DNA from: Planctomycetaceae bacterium TMED10
GTDB lineage: Bacteria; Planctomycetota; Planctomycetia; Pirellulales; UBA7805
Reading direction: 5' to 3'
Assembly: GCA_002168195.1 (NCBI GenBank)
Contig: NHBP01000021.1
Location: 1-13,525, forward strand
DNA: 13,525 bases
The notes under the pieces were generated by a model. The model saw nothing but the letters and a program-made list of their open reading frames with translations, was not told the DNA's origin and searched no databases. Position 1 is the stretch's first letter, and each line of letters begins with the position of its first letter. The position numbers were made by a program, and so were the translations under genes. Below, one piece after another: positions 1-7,459 of the stretch.

Positions 1-694
1 TTTTTTCCGGTTTTTCAAAACGCAGCAATTGTCTTCGCACCAGTTGAGAAAGAATAGATCCGCTCGGATGGCCGCGAAGTTGAGAAATACTGTCACTCGT
101 CGTAGGCTGATTGTAAGCGACTAACGCCAAGACTTCGACAGCGGCCTGCGACAGTTTTGCTTCTCGAATGGGTCCATAAAAACGTGCCCTGATTTTCTCA
201 AATTCGGGGCGCAGCACCATACGATATCCTCCAGCATCGTAAACAATGTCGTAGGCTGTTTTTTGCTCTCCGTATTCCGTGCAGAGTTCGGCGATCAAAT
301 CGTCAACCTCCTCCGGCTTGATGCCATGAATGGCGCGAGCAATCTCGTCTTTTCTCAACGATGTATTCTCAGGATGCCCAACAAAAAGCAGCGCTTCGAT
401 AATTCGCTTAGGTACTGGATCCGCTACACTTGGAGTCGGCGGAGCGGAATACGATGCTGAACCGTCGTCTTCACTTGAAGCACTGTCTGCCCCGGACACT
501 GCGGACACCTCAGTGCCCTCTACCTCTCCCCGCTCACTGCTCAGCATCTCAGAAAAGGCGTCGTTGAGTTGCTGGAGTGATGCCTCGTCAGATGAATGCC
601 CTAGCGACTCCTCTCGAGATTCATCGTTGGCGGAGGATTCATCGGTCGGTGGGGCAGGTGGACACATATCAACGACTATAGACGCATTTTCCAT
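1..694 (-). CDS. scpB: Segregation and condensation protein B, C-terminal end outside window
   Basis: ScpB is a winged-helix protein that, with the kleisin ScpA, binds the SMC ATPase to form the bacterial condensin acting in chromosome segregation. The 231 visible codons start at ATG 694 and run off the left edge. Residues about 97-231 carry the family pattern: a first winged helix beginning RIIEALLFVG (97-106), and the hallmark LSQAAVEVLALVAYNQP (181-197), followed by a second winged helix (DSISQLRG, then SGSILSQLVRRQLL). Residues 1-95 are an unusual Ser/Glu/Asp/Pro-rich, probably disordered extension, whereas typical ScpB begins almost directly with the winged helix. A second in-frame ATG lies at 667; neither start has a strong ribosome binding site. 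The gene begins 19 bases after the epimerase stop, so it is probably cotranscribed with the sugar genes. scpA is not in the window. The family call is secure; the exact start is not. Confidence 0.93.
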   Translation of the reverse strand, partial: MENASIVVDMCPPAPPTDESSANDESREESLGHSSDEASLQQLNDAFSEMLSSERGEVEGTEVSAVSGADSASSEDDGSASYSAPPTPSVADPVPKRIIEALLFVGHPENTSLRKDEIARAIHGIKPEEVDDLIAELCTEYGEQKTAYDIVYDAGGYRMVLRPEFEKIRARFYGPIREAKLSQAAVEVLALVAYNQPTTSDSISQLRGHPSGSILSQLVRRQLLRFEKPEK

Positions 695-713
695 TGAGCA
701 GCAAGGGCGAATT

Positions 714-1562
714 CTAACCCCAATGCTGGGCAACGTTTTGCTTCATGAACGCAATGGCATCCTCAGCCAATTGTTCCTCGGACGTGTACATCTTGCGCCA
801 AATTTTGGTCGCGGCAGCCAATTCAGGTAGTGCAAGACCAAAGGCCTCCACCATCAACCAACCGTCGTATCCGACTTCTTTCAAGGCGTTGAAATTTTCC
901 TCCCACCGCACATTTCCGGAACCGGGCGTACTACGATCATTTTCTGAAATATGAACATGCACCAGCATATCTGCACAATCGCGAATCGCCTGCGCAATGT
1001 CCTTTTCTTCGATGTTGGCGTGAAACGTATCGTACATCACCCGACAATTTGGTTGATTGACGTCGCGGGCAAAACGGGCTGCATCCGCGTGTGTGTTGAG
1101 TAAGTAGGTTTCAAAACGGTTCAGACATTCAATCGCAAGCATCACACCGACTTTCTCGGCATGCTCTGCGACCTGCTGCATGCTCTCCACACCCCATTTC
1201 CACTCGTCTGCCGTTGGACCAGCCCCACTGAAAAGTCCCAACGCAGAATGGTAAGGGCCCACTAAATGCGTCGCACCAACGGCAGCACAACAATCGAGTG
1301 CCTGTTTGGTAGCCGCCACCCCCCGCGCGCGAACATTTGCGTCTGAACTAATTGGATTGTCCTCTTCGGTGCGGACTGTTACCGCCGTTCTCTCCAACCC
1401 CAGTGCATCTAATTTGGTACCCCACGTCGCATAATCCAGGTCCGGATTAAAAATAGGCAATTCAACGCCGTCGTATCCCATCGCCTTGAGTGCATTCAAA
1501 ACCGGCATCTGCTCCTCGCCCAATTCGCCGGTCCAAAGCAATAAGTTAAATCCGTATTTCAT
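714..1562 (-). CDS. D-tagatose/D-psicose 3-epimerase family TIM-barrel sugar epimerase
   Basis: This 282-residue cytoplasmic TIM-barrel enzyme belongs to the xylose-isomerase-like superfamily, most like the ketose 3-epimerases, which invert C3 of free ketohexoses with a divalent metal. The family metal and catalytic residues appear with their expected spacing: E145 in IECLNRFE, D178 in VMYDTFHANIEE, H204 in HVHISENDR and E239 in VEAF. All four are offset by the same five residues from E150, D183, H209 and E244, which I recall for the Agrobacterium D-psicose 3-epimerase. A GAGGAG site lies about nine bases before ATG 1562, so the start is well supported. It is the fifth gene of the minus-strand sugar operon, 53 bases after the AcpH-like gene and 19 bases before scpB. 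Hydroxypyruvate isomerase is a related alternative, but the LNRFE and NIEE motifs favour ketose 3-epimerase. The true substrate is unknown. Confidence 0.85.
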   Translation of the reverse strand: MKYGFNLLLWTGELGEEQMPVLNALKAMGYDGVELPIFNPDLDYATWGTKLDALGLERTAVTVRTEEDNPISSDANVRARGVAATKQALDCCAAVGATHLVGPYHSALGLFSGAGPTADEWKWGVESMQQVAEHAEKVGVMLAIECLNRFETYLLNTHADAARFARDVNQPNCRVMYDTFHANIEEKDIAQAIRDCADMLVHVHISENDRSTPGSGNVRWEENFNALKEVGYDGWLMVEAFGLALPELAAATKIWRKMYTSEEQLAEDAIAFMKQNVAQHWG

Positions 1563-1615
1563 GAATTGAATCTCCTCAAGAAAGTGTGTCGGGTGAATGC
1601 TGGGTTAATGTTGGT

Positions 1616-2278
1616 TTAGTTGTCGAGGATGCCCTGTGGTGAAAGTAATTCGTCGACCCGGTTACCAATTGCACTTCGGGCCGCCGGCAACAGATCTTTA
1701 AAACGCCCTGGTAGTGGCGCAAGCTTGACGCGTCGCATGACCTGATTCAGTCGTATCAGTAGTTTGTCATCCAAAGGATAGTCCCACAAGAACCGCTCCT
1801 CAATGAATCTCGGCAACAACCAAGCAAGTCCGATGGAGGAACGTCCTGAAATACGGGTCACAATACGAGCGACCAGATCGCCATCTACTTGTAAAAGCGC
1901 CGCATAATAGTCTTCAAGTTGTGTCGGGTGCTTTTCAATCAACACCGAGTCCAAGAGTATTTCAACAAGAATGTGGCCTAAAAAATGACAGCGCAAGCTG
2001 TCGTCGGGTCCCAGTAAGTCCCGAATTTCGCAGGTAAAGCGTAAGGATAATTCGGCAAACGCCTGAGTCCGATGGAACCAGTCATCATCCTCATGATGTT
2101 GGATAATTCCTCGAGCTACGGTCGATGTGATGGTGTCCGGATCATCCACAAGCAACCGGGCATTTTTGGCACGGGCACGAATTTTTCGATCAACAACATT
2201 CAACCAATCGGGAACGGCAGTCCCGGCAAGAAAATAGGGATCGGTTATGTAGCGACGACCATGGGCAAAATAGTTCAT
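1616..2278 (-). CDS. AcpH/DUF479-like hypothetical protein, putative metal-dependent hydrolase
   Basis: This 220-residue soluble protein has no certain function. Its N-terminus (MNYFAH) and the LAGTAVPDW segment put H6 and D24 in the same places as in E. coli acyl-carrier-protein phosphodiesterase AcpH (MNFLAH, then GNLLADF), as I recall that sequence. Further potential metal ligands follow in the same order: H61-H62 with D64-D66 (IIQHHEDDDWFH), H69, then H98 and H102 in a helix with E106 and D110. This suggests a distant HD-like all-helical hydrolase fold. The reaction and substrate are inferences only; general similarity to AcpH does not prove phosphopantetheine release. ATG 2278 is the only plausible start, because an in-frame stop lies a short way upstream, but it has just a weak ribosome binding site. 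It sits 35 bases after the oxidoreductase gene and 53 before the epimerase, inside the operon. Confidence 0.6.
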   Translation of the reverse strand: MNYFAHGRRYITDPYFLAGTAVPDWLNVVDRKIRARAKNARLLVDDPDTITSTVARGIIQHHEDDDWFHRTQAFAELSLRFTCEIRDLLGPDDSLRCHFLGHILVEILLDSVLIEKHPTQLEDYYAALLQVDGDLVARIVTRISGRSSIGLAWLLPRFIEERFLWDYPLDDKLLIRLNQVMRRVKLAPLPGRFKDLLPAARSAIGNRVDELLSPQGILDN

Positions 2279-2313
2279 AACCCGATGCCCATGTGCCTGC
2301 TTGTGAATTCAAC

Positions 2314-3447
2314 CTACACCGACATCCAGGATGCCGTCTCGGCACTACTGAGAACCGCCTGACAAACTTTCTGTGTTTCTAAGGCCTCTGCAAACGTCGG
2401 ACTTGTTGCACGACCTGCCGCGAGATCTTCTAAAAAATCTGCGACTTGATGCACAAAGGTATGCTCGTAGCCAATCTGCAATCCTGGAACCCACCATTTA
2501 TCCATATAGGGCATGTCACCATCCGTTACATGCACATCGTGCCAGCCCCGAATGATTGACTCGTCTCGATGATCGAAATACTCCAGACGATGTAAATCGT
2601 GTAAGTCCCAGCGAAGGGAACCGTGCTCGCCGTTGATTTCAAAGGTGTAAAGCGCCTTATGTCCGCGAGCATATCGCGTTGATTCGAACAATCCCAATGA
2701 TCCATTTTCGAAGTGACATAAAAATGCGCAGGCATCATCGATACCAACTTTCTCAACTTTGCCGGTCAAATTATGCATCCGCTCTTTCACAAACGTTTCG
2801 GTCATGGCCGTGACGTCGCGGATCGATCCATTGAGCCAGATTGCCGTGTCGATGCAATGCGCAAGTAAATCGCCTGTCACCCCGGAACCGGCCGCACCCA
2901 CATCAAGCCTCCACAAAGCAGCGCCACCTTGTGGCAGATCGGCATCAATGGTCCAGTCTTGGAGAAACTGCGATCGATAGTGAAAAATGCGCCCCAAGCG
3001 GCCCTCTTGTACCAATTGTTTCGCTAACGTGACTGCAGGGACGCGGCGGTAGTTGTACCAGACCGTGTTGGGTACTTTGGCTTGTTCAACCGCAGCCACC
3101 ATCCGTTCACCCTCTTCAGGATCCATGGAAAGTGGCTTTTCACAGAGAACCATTTTCCCGGCCTCCGCTGCCGCGATGGCAATTTCGGCGTGCGTGTTAT
3201 TTGGCGTGCAAATATCGATTGCATCAATGTCTTGGCGGGCAATTAATTTTTGCCAGTCGGTTTCAACCGATTCATATTGCCATTGAGCGGCGAAAGCCTC
3301 TGCTTTTTCGGCATCCCGACCGCAAACTGCTTTGAGAACCGGGCGATATTCTCTCTCAAAAAAGTCGTTGACCCGTTTATAGGCATTGGAATGGGTTCGA
3401 CCCATAAATCCATATCCGACTAATCCGATATTCAGTGGCTTTGTCAT
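2314..3447 (-). CDS. Gfo/Idh/MocA family NAD(P)-dependent oxidoreductase
   Basis: This 377-residue cytoplasmic dehydrogenase belongs to a family that oxidises or reduces hydroxyls of sugars, inositols and related polyols with NAD(P). An N-terminal Rossmann fold shows GLVGYGFMG (residues 8-16). The family CEKPLS motif follows, with the putative catalytic K104 (101-106). The C-terminal substrate domain contains GDLLAHCID (192-200), whose D193, H197 and D200 match the usual D-x3-H-x2-D pattern. A GGGAGAGG ribosome binding site lies about nine bases before ATG 3447. It is third in the operon, 36 bases after the TIM-barrel gene and 35 before the AcpH-like gene. Its pairing with two TIM-barrel epimerases recalls inositol and 3-keto-sugar pathways, where such dehydrogenases and isomerases work in sequence. 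Myo-inositol dehydrogenase, glucose-fructose oxidoreductase-like or keto-glycoside dehydrogenase activity are all possible; the sequence alone does not choose. Confidence 0.9.
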   Translation of the reverse strand: MTKPLNIGLVGYGFMGRTHSNAYKRVNDFFEREYRPVLKAVCGRDAEKAEAFAAQWQYESVETDWQKLIARQDIDAIDICTPNNTHAEIAIAAAEAGKMVLCEKPLSMDPEEGERMVAAVEQAKVPNTVWYNYRRVPAVTLAKQLVQEGRLGRIFHYRSQFLQDWTIDADLPQGGAALWRLDVGAAGSGVTGDLLAHCIDTAIWLNGSIRDVTAMTETFVKERMHNLTGKVEKVGIDDACAFLCHFENGSLGLFESTRYARGHKALYTFEINGEHGSLRWDLHDLHRLEYFDHRDESIIRGWHDVHVTDGDMPYMDKWWVPGLQIGYEHTFVHQVADFLEDLAAGRATSPTFAEALETQKVCQAVLSSAETASWMSV

Positions 3448-3483
3448 CCGCTACAACCTCTCCCTTGATAAGATCAATAAAAT

Positions 3484-4518
3484 CTACGCATCCCAACCAC
3501 AAGCATCTCTGACTCCAATCATCGCCTCTAAAATCGTATCCCAGGTACTGGGATCTTCGAGCGTGGCATTCGGGAACATACAGCCATCCCAACAGATGTG
3601 CTGAATCCCTCGTTCGGGCCCGTCTTTAAGCCAGTAGCTTGCACACCGCGTGATATCTAATTTTCCGCGCGGATCGTCGGCCGGACAGTGCTTGCCGGTC
3701 TTATCATGCGTTCCAGCGCCGTGCACTTCACCATCGTTCTGCGCGACATGAAAATCGATCGTCCACGGTCGCAGTTTGTCAGTCATCTGCTCGTAAGCCG
3801 CCCAGAACTCTTCTTCGCTATGTTCTTTTGCCAGCAAGGCGTCTTCCGGCGAGTTGTAACCCAACATGAATGTATAGGTATGCGCAAGATCGGCTTGAAA
3901 ACCCAGCGATTCGGGCATGCCGACTTCCTCAAGTAACGCTAAAGTTGCTTTCCATGAATGTAACCCGGCCCAACAAACCTCACCTTCGGCCGCAAGGCGC
4001 TCACCGTGATCGGCGGCAATCTTCGCAGCTTCTCTAAAGGTGCCCGCAATTTTTTTTAAGTTTGTTAGCGGGTCTTCAAGGAATTTTGCGACGCCAAATT
4101 CCGCCGAATCAATGCGAATCACCCCATACTTCCGCGCACCATGCTCATTAAATACCTTGGCCACCCGGCAAGCCATCTTCACCGCATCAAGGAATTTTTT
4201 TTGTGCGGCACCATCGCCCATCGCTGAATCGCCGACCGTTCCGGGCCAAACCGGGGCAACGAGTGAACCAATATCAAAGCCTTTACTCACAATCAGATCG
4301 GCAATCGCCTTCAATTCATCATCACTCGCCTCGGGATTGGTATGAGGCAGAAAAAGAAAATAATCAATGCCATCAAACTTCTGGCCATCGACTTGGGCTG
4401 CGGCCGTCAGATCGAGCATCCGCTCAAGGCTAATCGGTGGTTCTTGTCCCTCTTCATCGCCCTTCCCTACAAGTCCAGGCCACATTGCGTTGTGCAGCGC
4501 AGGTAACGTATGGCTCAT
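3484..4518 (-). CDS. Sugar phosphate isomerase/epimerase-like TIM-barrel protein
   Basis: This 344-residue cytoplasmic protein belongs to the xylose-isomerase-like (AP_endonuc_2-type) TIM-barrel superfamily. Probable divalent-metal ligands are E180 in [12 protein letters not shown]210 in [13 protein letters not shown]257 in [11 protein letters not shown] and perhaps D311 in [10 protein letters not shown] His/Asp-rich loop ([10 protein letters not shown], 269-278) is also conspicuous. These assignments come from strand-end position, not alignment. The protein differs clearly from the 3-epimerase in the same operon: it is longer and lacks the LNRFE motif, so the two probably act at different steps or on different intermediates. 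GAGGAT about eight bases before ATG 4518 supports the start. It is the second gene of the operon, 48 bases after the cupin isomerase and 36 before the oxidoreductase. Substrate unknown; 2-keto-inositol dehydratase-like or 3-keto-sugar-processing roles are conceivable for this fold. Confidence 0.8.
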   Translation of the reverse strand: MSHTLPALHNAMWPGLVGKGDEEGQEPPISLERMLDLTAAAQVDGQKFDGIDYFLFLPHTNPEASDDELKAIADLIVSKGFDIGSLVAPVWPGTVGDSAMGDGAAQKKFLDAVKMACRVAKVFNEHGARKYGVIRIDSAEFGVAKFLEDPLTNLKKIAGTFREAAKIAADHGERLAAEGEVCWAGLHSWKATLALLEEVGMPESLGFQADLAHTYTFMLGYNSPEDALLAKEHSEEEFWAAYEQMTDKLRPWTIDFHVAQNDGEVHGAGTHDKTGKHCPADDPRGKLDITRCASYWLKDGPERGIQHICWDGCMFPNATLEDPSTWDTILEAMIGVRDACGWDA

Positions 4519-4566
4519 CAGAATGATCCTCGCTATTTAATTTTTAGAAAGTTTTCTCAAAACTTC

Positions 4567-5829
4567 TCAACGATGGTCGCCTACGTGGGGAAGATTTGAA
4601 AACGTATCGGGACCGAAATACCGTAATCCTACAAGCGGCTCGCTACCGAGATTTTCTACTTCCACTCCATCCCGCGCTGCCTGGCAGGTGATAAAAACTT
4701 CATCTTCGGTGAGGTGACCAAAATGAATCATCGCCGGGGTTTGGAGTGGCAGCTTACCGATCCTTCCTCGTCCCTGCACCGTAATCCAACCGCTGGCACC
4801 CGGATCTTGAAGAACACATTTTGCACCCGGAAGCAGGGTCAACTCTTTTGCCGAAAAGAGCTGCGCTCCGTCAATCAAACCATAAGTGATCCAACGATCC
4901 GTATAACCGTCTCCCGAACACGATGCATCGACAATCGGCTCGAGATAATTATTCTGCATAAAATGCGTGTCGACATTCTTTTCCCAATCAAGTTGCCCCA
5001 CGATGAAATCGAGATCGTTGTGCTTTTCCTGGGGCATGTCTTTCACGAGCAGAGCCCAGGGAACTTCACGGCCCTCAACCAGTGACTGGAACATTCCAAA
5101 GACATCGCTTCCCCACTGCGGCTCATAGGTACAGAGTGAACCGGGAGCATGGAGTACCCCTGGAGGGATCAACCAACCGGTACCACGCTGCAAGCGATAC
5201 GCCCTGGAAAGATCCAAAATGCCGTTATCGCCCCGATCCCAGTTTTCCAAGCAGCGGCGAACTTGAGCGGGTGTCGTTCCCGGCTCCAACCCCATAAAGG
5301 TATACGCAAAATGATTGTCTACATTGTTGTACTGAGGCGGAAAATAATAGGCCTCCGGCTTGCCTTCCTGGCCGACAAGCGCTGCATCTTCAGCCGACTG
5401 ATGCATATGATGCGGGATGGGTCCCATGTTGTCGAAAAACTTCGAGTAGACCGGCCAGCGACCATATTTACGGTGGATTTCTTCCCCGATTAAAACGTCG
5501 CTTCGTTCATCAACCGCATCTTTGAGCAGAAATCGCTGGTTCTCGAAAACAATGTAACTCAGCCCTTCATCGGGCTGGCGATTTTCGTTAGCCGCTTCGG
5601 TGGTGCTCGCAAACCAACGCTCGTCGATACCACCCCGATGCGCGCCATAGGCATACCAATCACCCGGCGCGAGCTTAATCCGCTTACCCGGATGCAGAAA
5701 ACTGCGTGGAACCCAAGTGGGAGCGAGTCGAAGGAGACCTTCACCTTTTTCCAGTGCTGCATCAAGCAGAGAACCCACGCTATCGGCCGTGGAGATCGGC
5801 GTCGTATGGCGATCAGCAACATTACGCAT
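4567..5829 (-). CDS. Mannose-6-phosphate isomerase-like cupin protein
   Basis: This 420-residue protein resembles class I mannose-6-phosphate isomerases, zinc cupins that interconvert aldose and ketose forms. Likely zinc ligands are H141 and H143 in IPHHMHQS, E159 in GKPEAYYFPP and H227 in GTGWLIPPGVLHAPGS; the last is the typical second cupin signature. The C-terminal third (about residues 285-420) is beta-rich and looks like a second cupin-like domain. I chose ATG 5829 because GGGAGGAG lies six bases upstream. The same frame stays open to 6033, but the extra 68 residues would cover the divergent promoter region and its palindromes, and do not look like part of the family. It is the first gene of the minus-strand operon. 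The other genes suggest free-sugar metabolism, so a non-phosphorylated aldose (lyxose or mannose isomerase-like activity) is as likely as mannose-6-phosphate. Confidence 0.75.
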   Translation of the reverse strand: MRNVADRHTTPISTADSVGSLLDAALEKGEGLLRLAPTWVPRSFLHPGKRIKLAPGDWYAYGAHRGGIDERWFASTTEAANENRQPDEGLSYIVFENQRFLLKDAVDERSDVLIGEEIHRKYGRWPVYSKFFDNMGPIPHHMHQSAEDAALVGQEGKPEAYYFPPQYNNVDNHFAYTFMGLEPGTTPAQVRRCLENWDRGDNGILDLSRAYRLQRGTGWLIPPGVLHAPGSLCTYEPQWGSDVFGMFQSLVEGREVPWALLVKDMPQEKHNDLDFIVGQLDWEKNVDTHFMQNNYLEPIVDASCSGDGYTDRWITYGLIDGAQLFSAKELTLLPGAKCVLQDPGASGWITVQGRGRIGKLPLQTPAMIHFGHLTEDEVFITCQAARDGVEVENLGSEPLVGLRYFGPDTFSNLPHVGDHR

Positions 5830-5919
5830 TCGAGTCTCCTCCCAGAACCACAGTCCCCACAAAAAAACACCGGACGCAAAGTAGCTTACCTTCCTAAGTG
5901 CCCTTTTTATTCCTTCTTC

Positions 5920-5932
5920 TTGCCATTGGCAA
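5920..5932. promoter_or_regulatory. Perfect 13-base palindrome TTGCCATTGGCAA, candidate operator
   Basis: The arms TTGCCA (5920-5925) and TGGCAA (5927-5932) are exact reverse complements around one central T. The right arm coincides with the -35 box proposed for the minus-strand operon, so a bound protein would block that promoter. The shape fits a dimeric helix-turn-helix regulator, but which family is not known. Confidence 0.5.
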
Positions 5933-5933
5933 C

Positions 5934-5979
5934 CTACCGGGCGTTCGCTTTTCCAATCGCGATTGTGCATGCCCGGTAG
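5934..5979. repeat. 9-base inverted repeat CTACCGGGC/GCCCGGTAG with inner palindrome
   Basis: CTACCGGGC (5934-5942) and GCCCGGTAG (5971-5979) are perfect reverse complements separated by 28 bases. Inside the spacer lies a separate perfect 12-base palindrome, CAATCGCGATTG (5954-5965), whose centre is offset by three bases from that of the outer repeat. The arrangement looks like paired operator half-sites around a central site, or a cruciform-forming element, between the divergent genes. A transcription terminator is unlikely because no T-run follows on either strand. Confidence 0.55.
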
Positions 5980-6077
5980 CAATCTGCTCGCTTCAAACTT
6001 AGATTCAACAACAGCGCCAGTTATCAACTGCATCGGTCGTCATTCCATGCCACCACAGCAACAAGAAAGTAAACTTC

Positions 6078-7250
6078 ATGCAGACAAACAACTGGACACT
6101 CATTGACAAGGACAGTAATCGAGTCGTCGATGAACTTCACATCGCAGGAGCCGATGTGAGTCAAGCAGCGGCGGCGGCTAAAGTGGAATACCGGCGACTC
6201 CACGGTGGTCGACAAGCAGGCCTCCACATGCTCTCGATTGACAACGGTGCAATGCGAATAAGCATTATTCCTGAACGCGGAATGGGGATTTGGAAAGCGT
6301 GGTCGGGGGAAGTTGAACTAGGCTGGCAATCGCCGATCGATGGTCCAGTCCATCCGAATTGGGTCCCACTTCATGAGCCAACAGGACTTGGCTGGCTGGA
6401 AGGGTTTGACGAACTGCTCGTCCGCTGTGGTCTCTATAGCAATGGCGCTCCTGAACATGATGAGAGGGGATGCTTGGTTTATCCACTTCATGGAAAAATC
6501 GCGCAAGCTCCAGCGCATCATTTAGAAGTCACGATCGATAAAGAAAGCGGAGAAATTGTCGTTCGGGGCATCATCGAGGAAAAACGATTTCTTTTTTATC
6601 GTTTACAGCTTGTCGTCACATTACGGTTGCACCCGGATCGTCCAACCATTTCGATTCGCGACGAAATCACCAATCTTGCTTCTGTTCCCGGCGGGATGCA
6701 ATTACTTTACCATATTAATTTTGGGCCGCCCTTATTGAGCGCCGGTGCAGAGTTGTTCCTGCCGGTTAAACAGATGGCACCACGCGACCTTGAGGCTACC
6801 CGGGACGGTGCCGCTTGGTCACGTTACGACGCTGCCACTTCTGGGTATAAGGAGCGGGTTCATTTCTTTGAACTTCTTGGAAACTCCGAAAACCAAACCC
6901 ACGTGTTGTTAAAAAATGCAGAATCGTCACGTGGAGTCAGTCTGCATTACGACATCACACAACTACCTTGTTTTGCGCAATGGAAGCATACAGGCAGCTT
7001 ACAGGACGGCTATGTCACCGGGCTTGAGCCGGCGACAAATTTCCCGAATCCTCGTTCGTTCGAAGCAGATCGTGGCAGAGTTGTTCCGCTCGCTCCTGGA
7101 GAAACACGGCAATTCGATCTCTGCTTGCATTATCACGACCACCCCGAAAGCGTAGCAACTGCCCAGCGAGCGATCGAAGTCCTTGCCGAAGGCGAAAAAC
7201 CCTTCGTGCATCCCCAGCCGAAGGCAGACTGGTCTTTTGAGGGAAGCTGA
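6078..7250 (+). CDS. DUF4432 family aldose 1-epimerase-like protein
   Basis: This 390-residue cytoplasmic beta-sandwich protein belongs to the galactose-mutarotase-like superfamily, specifically the DUF4432 type. Recognisable segments are IIPERGMGIWKAW (63-75), GWLEGFDELLVRCGL (105-119), the LHGKI segment with H138, YHINFG with H212, and FAQWKHTG followed by GYVTGLEPATNFPN, where E317 is the likely general base or acid by analogy with galactose mutarotase. In that superfamily the enzymes interconvert anomers of free sugars or bind carbohydrates; the DUF4432 subgroup is poorly characterised, so the activity is an inference. Only a weak purine-rich AAGAAAG site precedes ATG 6078. The gene is divergent from the six-gene sugar operon and shares its palindrome-rich upstream region, which suggests a common substrate and regulator. 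Confidence 0.85.
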   Translation: MQTNNWTLIDKDSNRVVDELHIAGADVSQAAAAAKVEYRRLHGGRQAGLHMLSIDNGAMRISIIPERGMGIWKAWSGEVELGWQSPIDGPVHPNWVPLHEPTGLGWLEGFDELLVRCGLYSNGAPEHDERGCLVYPLHGKIAQAPAHHLEVTIDKESGEIVVRGIIEEKRFLFYRLQLVVTLRLHPDRPTISIRDEITNLASVPGGMQLLYHINFGPPLLSAGAELFLPVKQMAPRDLEATRDGAAWSRYDAATSGYKERVHFFELLGNSENQTHVLLKNAESSRGVSLHYDITQLPCFAQWKHTGSLQDGYVTGLEPATNFPNPRSFEADRGRVVPLAPGETRQFDLCLHYHDHPESVATAQRAIEVLAEGEKPFVHPQPKADWSFEGS

Positions 7251-7459
7251 GTCGACTTTAGCCCGCCACTTTTACCCGACCGCCACCCCGGCCATCACCG
7301 AAGAGAACACCATATCCTGCAGGACTCTGCTGGCACCGCTGGCACGATAGATTTCTGCCGCAAGCAAGCAAACCTGCTTTCCGGTCAATTGCTCTCGTGA
7401 AGTGAGCCGATACAAAAAGTGGATCCCTAGTCTGAGTGATTGAGAGATATTCTGTATCC
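7251..7459. other. Intergenic stretch before coiled-coil gene, weak promoter candidate
   Basis: No gene or strong terminator is visible after the DUF4432 stop. A weak sigma70-like pair, TTGCTC (7389-7394) and TACAAA (7411-7416) with 16 bases between, lies upstream of the coiled-coil gene. Its match to consensus is only four of six at each box. Confidence 0.25.

Larger units (their letters stand above)
5830..6077. promoter_or_regulatory. Divergent promoter region between cupin operon and DUF4432 gene
   Basis: These 248 bases separate two divergently transcribed units. On the minus strand a plausible sigma70-type promoter is TTGCCA (5932-5927), a 17-base spacer and TAAAAA (5909-5904), which would start transcription near 5897 and leave a leader of about 68 bases before ATG 5829. 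No plus-strand promoter stands out; TAGATT at 6000-6005 is a weak -10 candidate. The region holds several palindromes listed separately, one overlapping the proposed minus-strand -35 box, so coordinated control of both units by one repressor or activator is a reasonable inference. The regulator gene is not in the window. Confidence 0.55.

Noticed and set aside
330..830. 166-residue open frame on the plus strand
   Set aside because: It is antisense to scpB and the end of the epimerase gene, both of which show clear family motifs; its Ser-rich product is a mirror of the low-complexity scpB start.
5830..6033. 68-residue upstream extension of the cupin isomerase
   Set aside because: ATG 5829 has a strong ribosome binding site at ideal spacing, and the extension would run through the palindromes and promoter without family-like residues.
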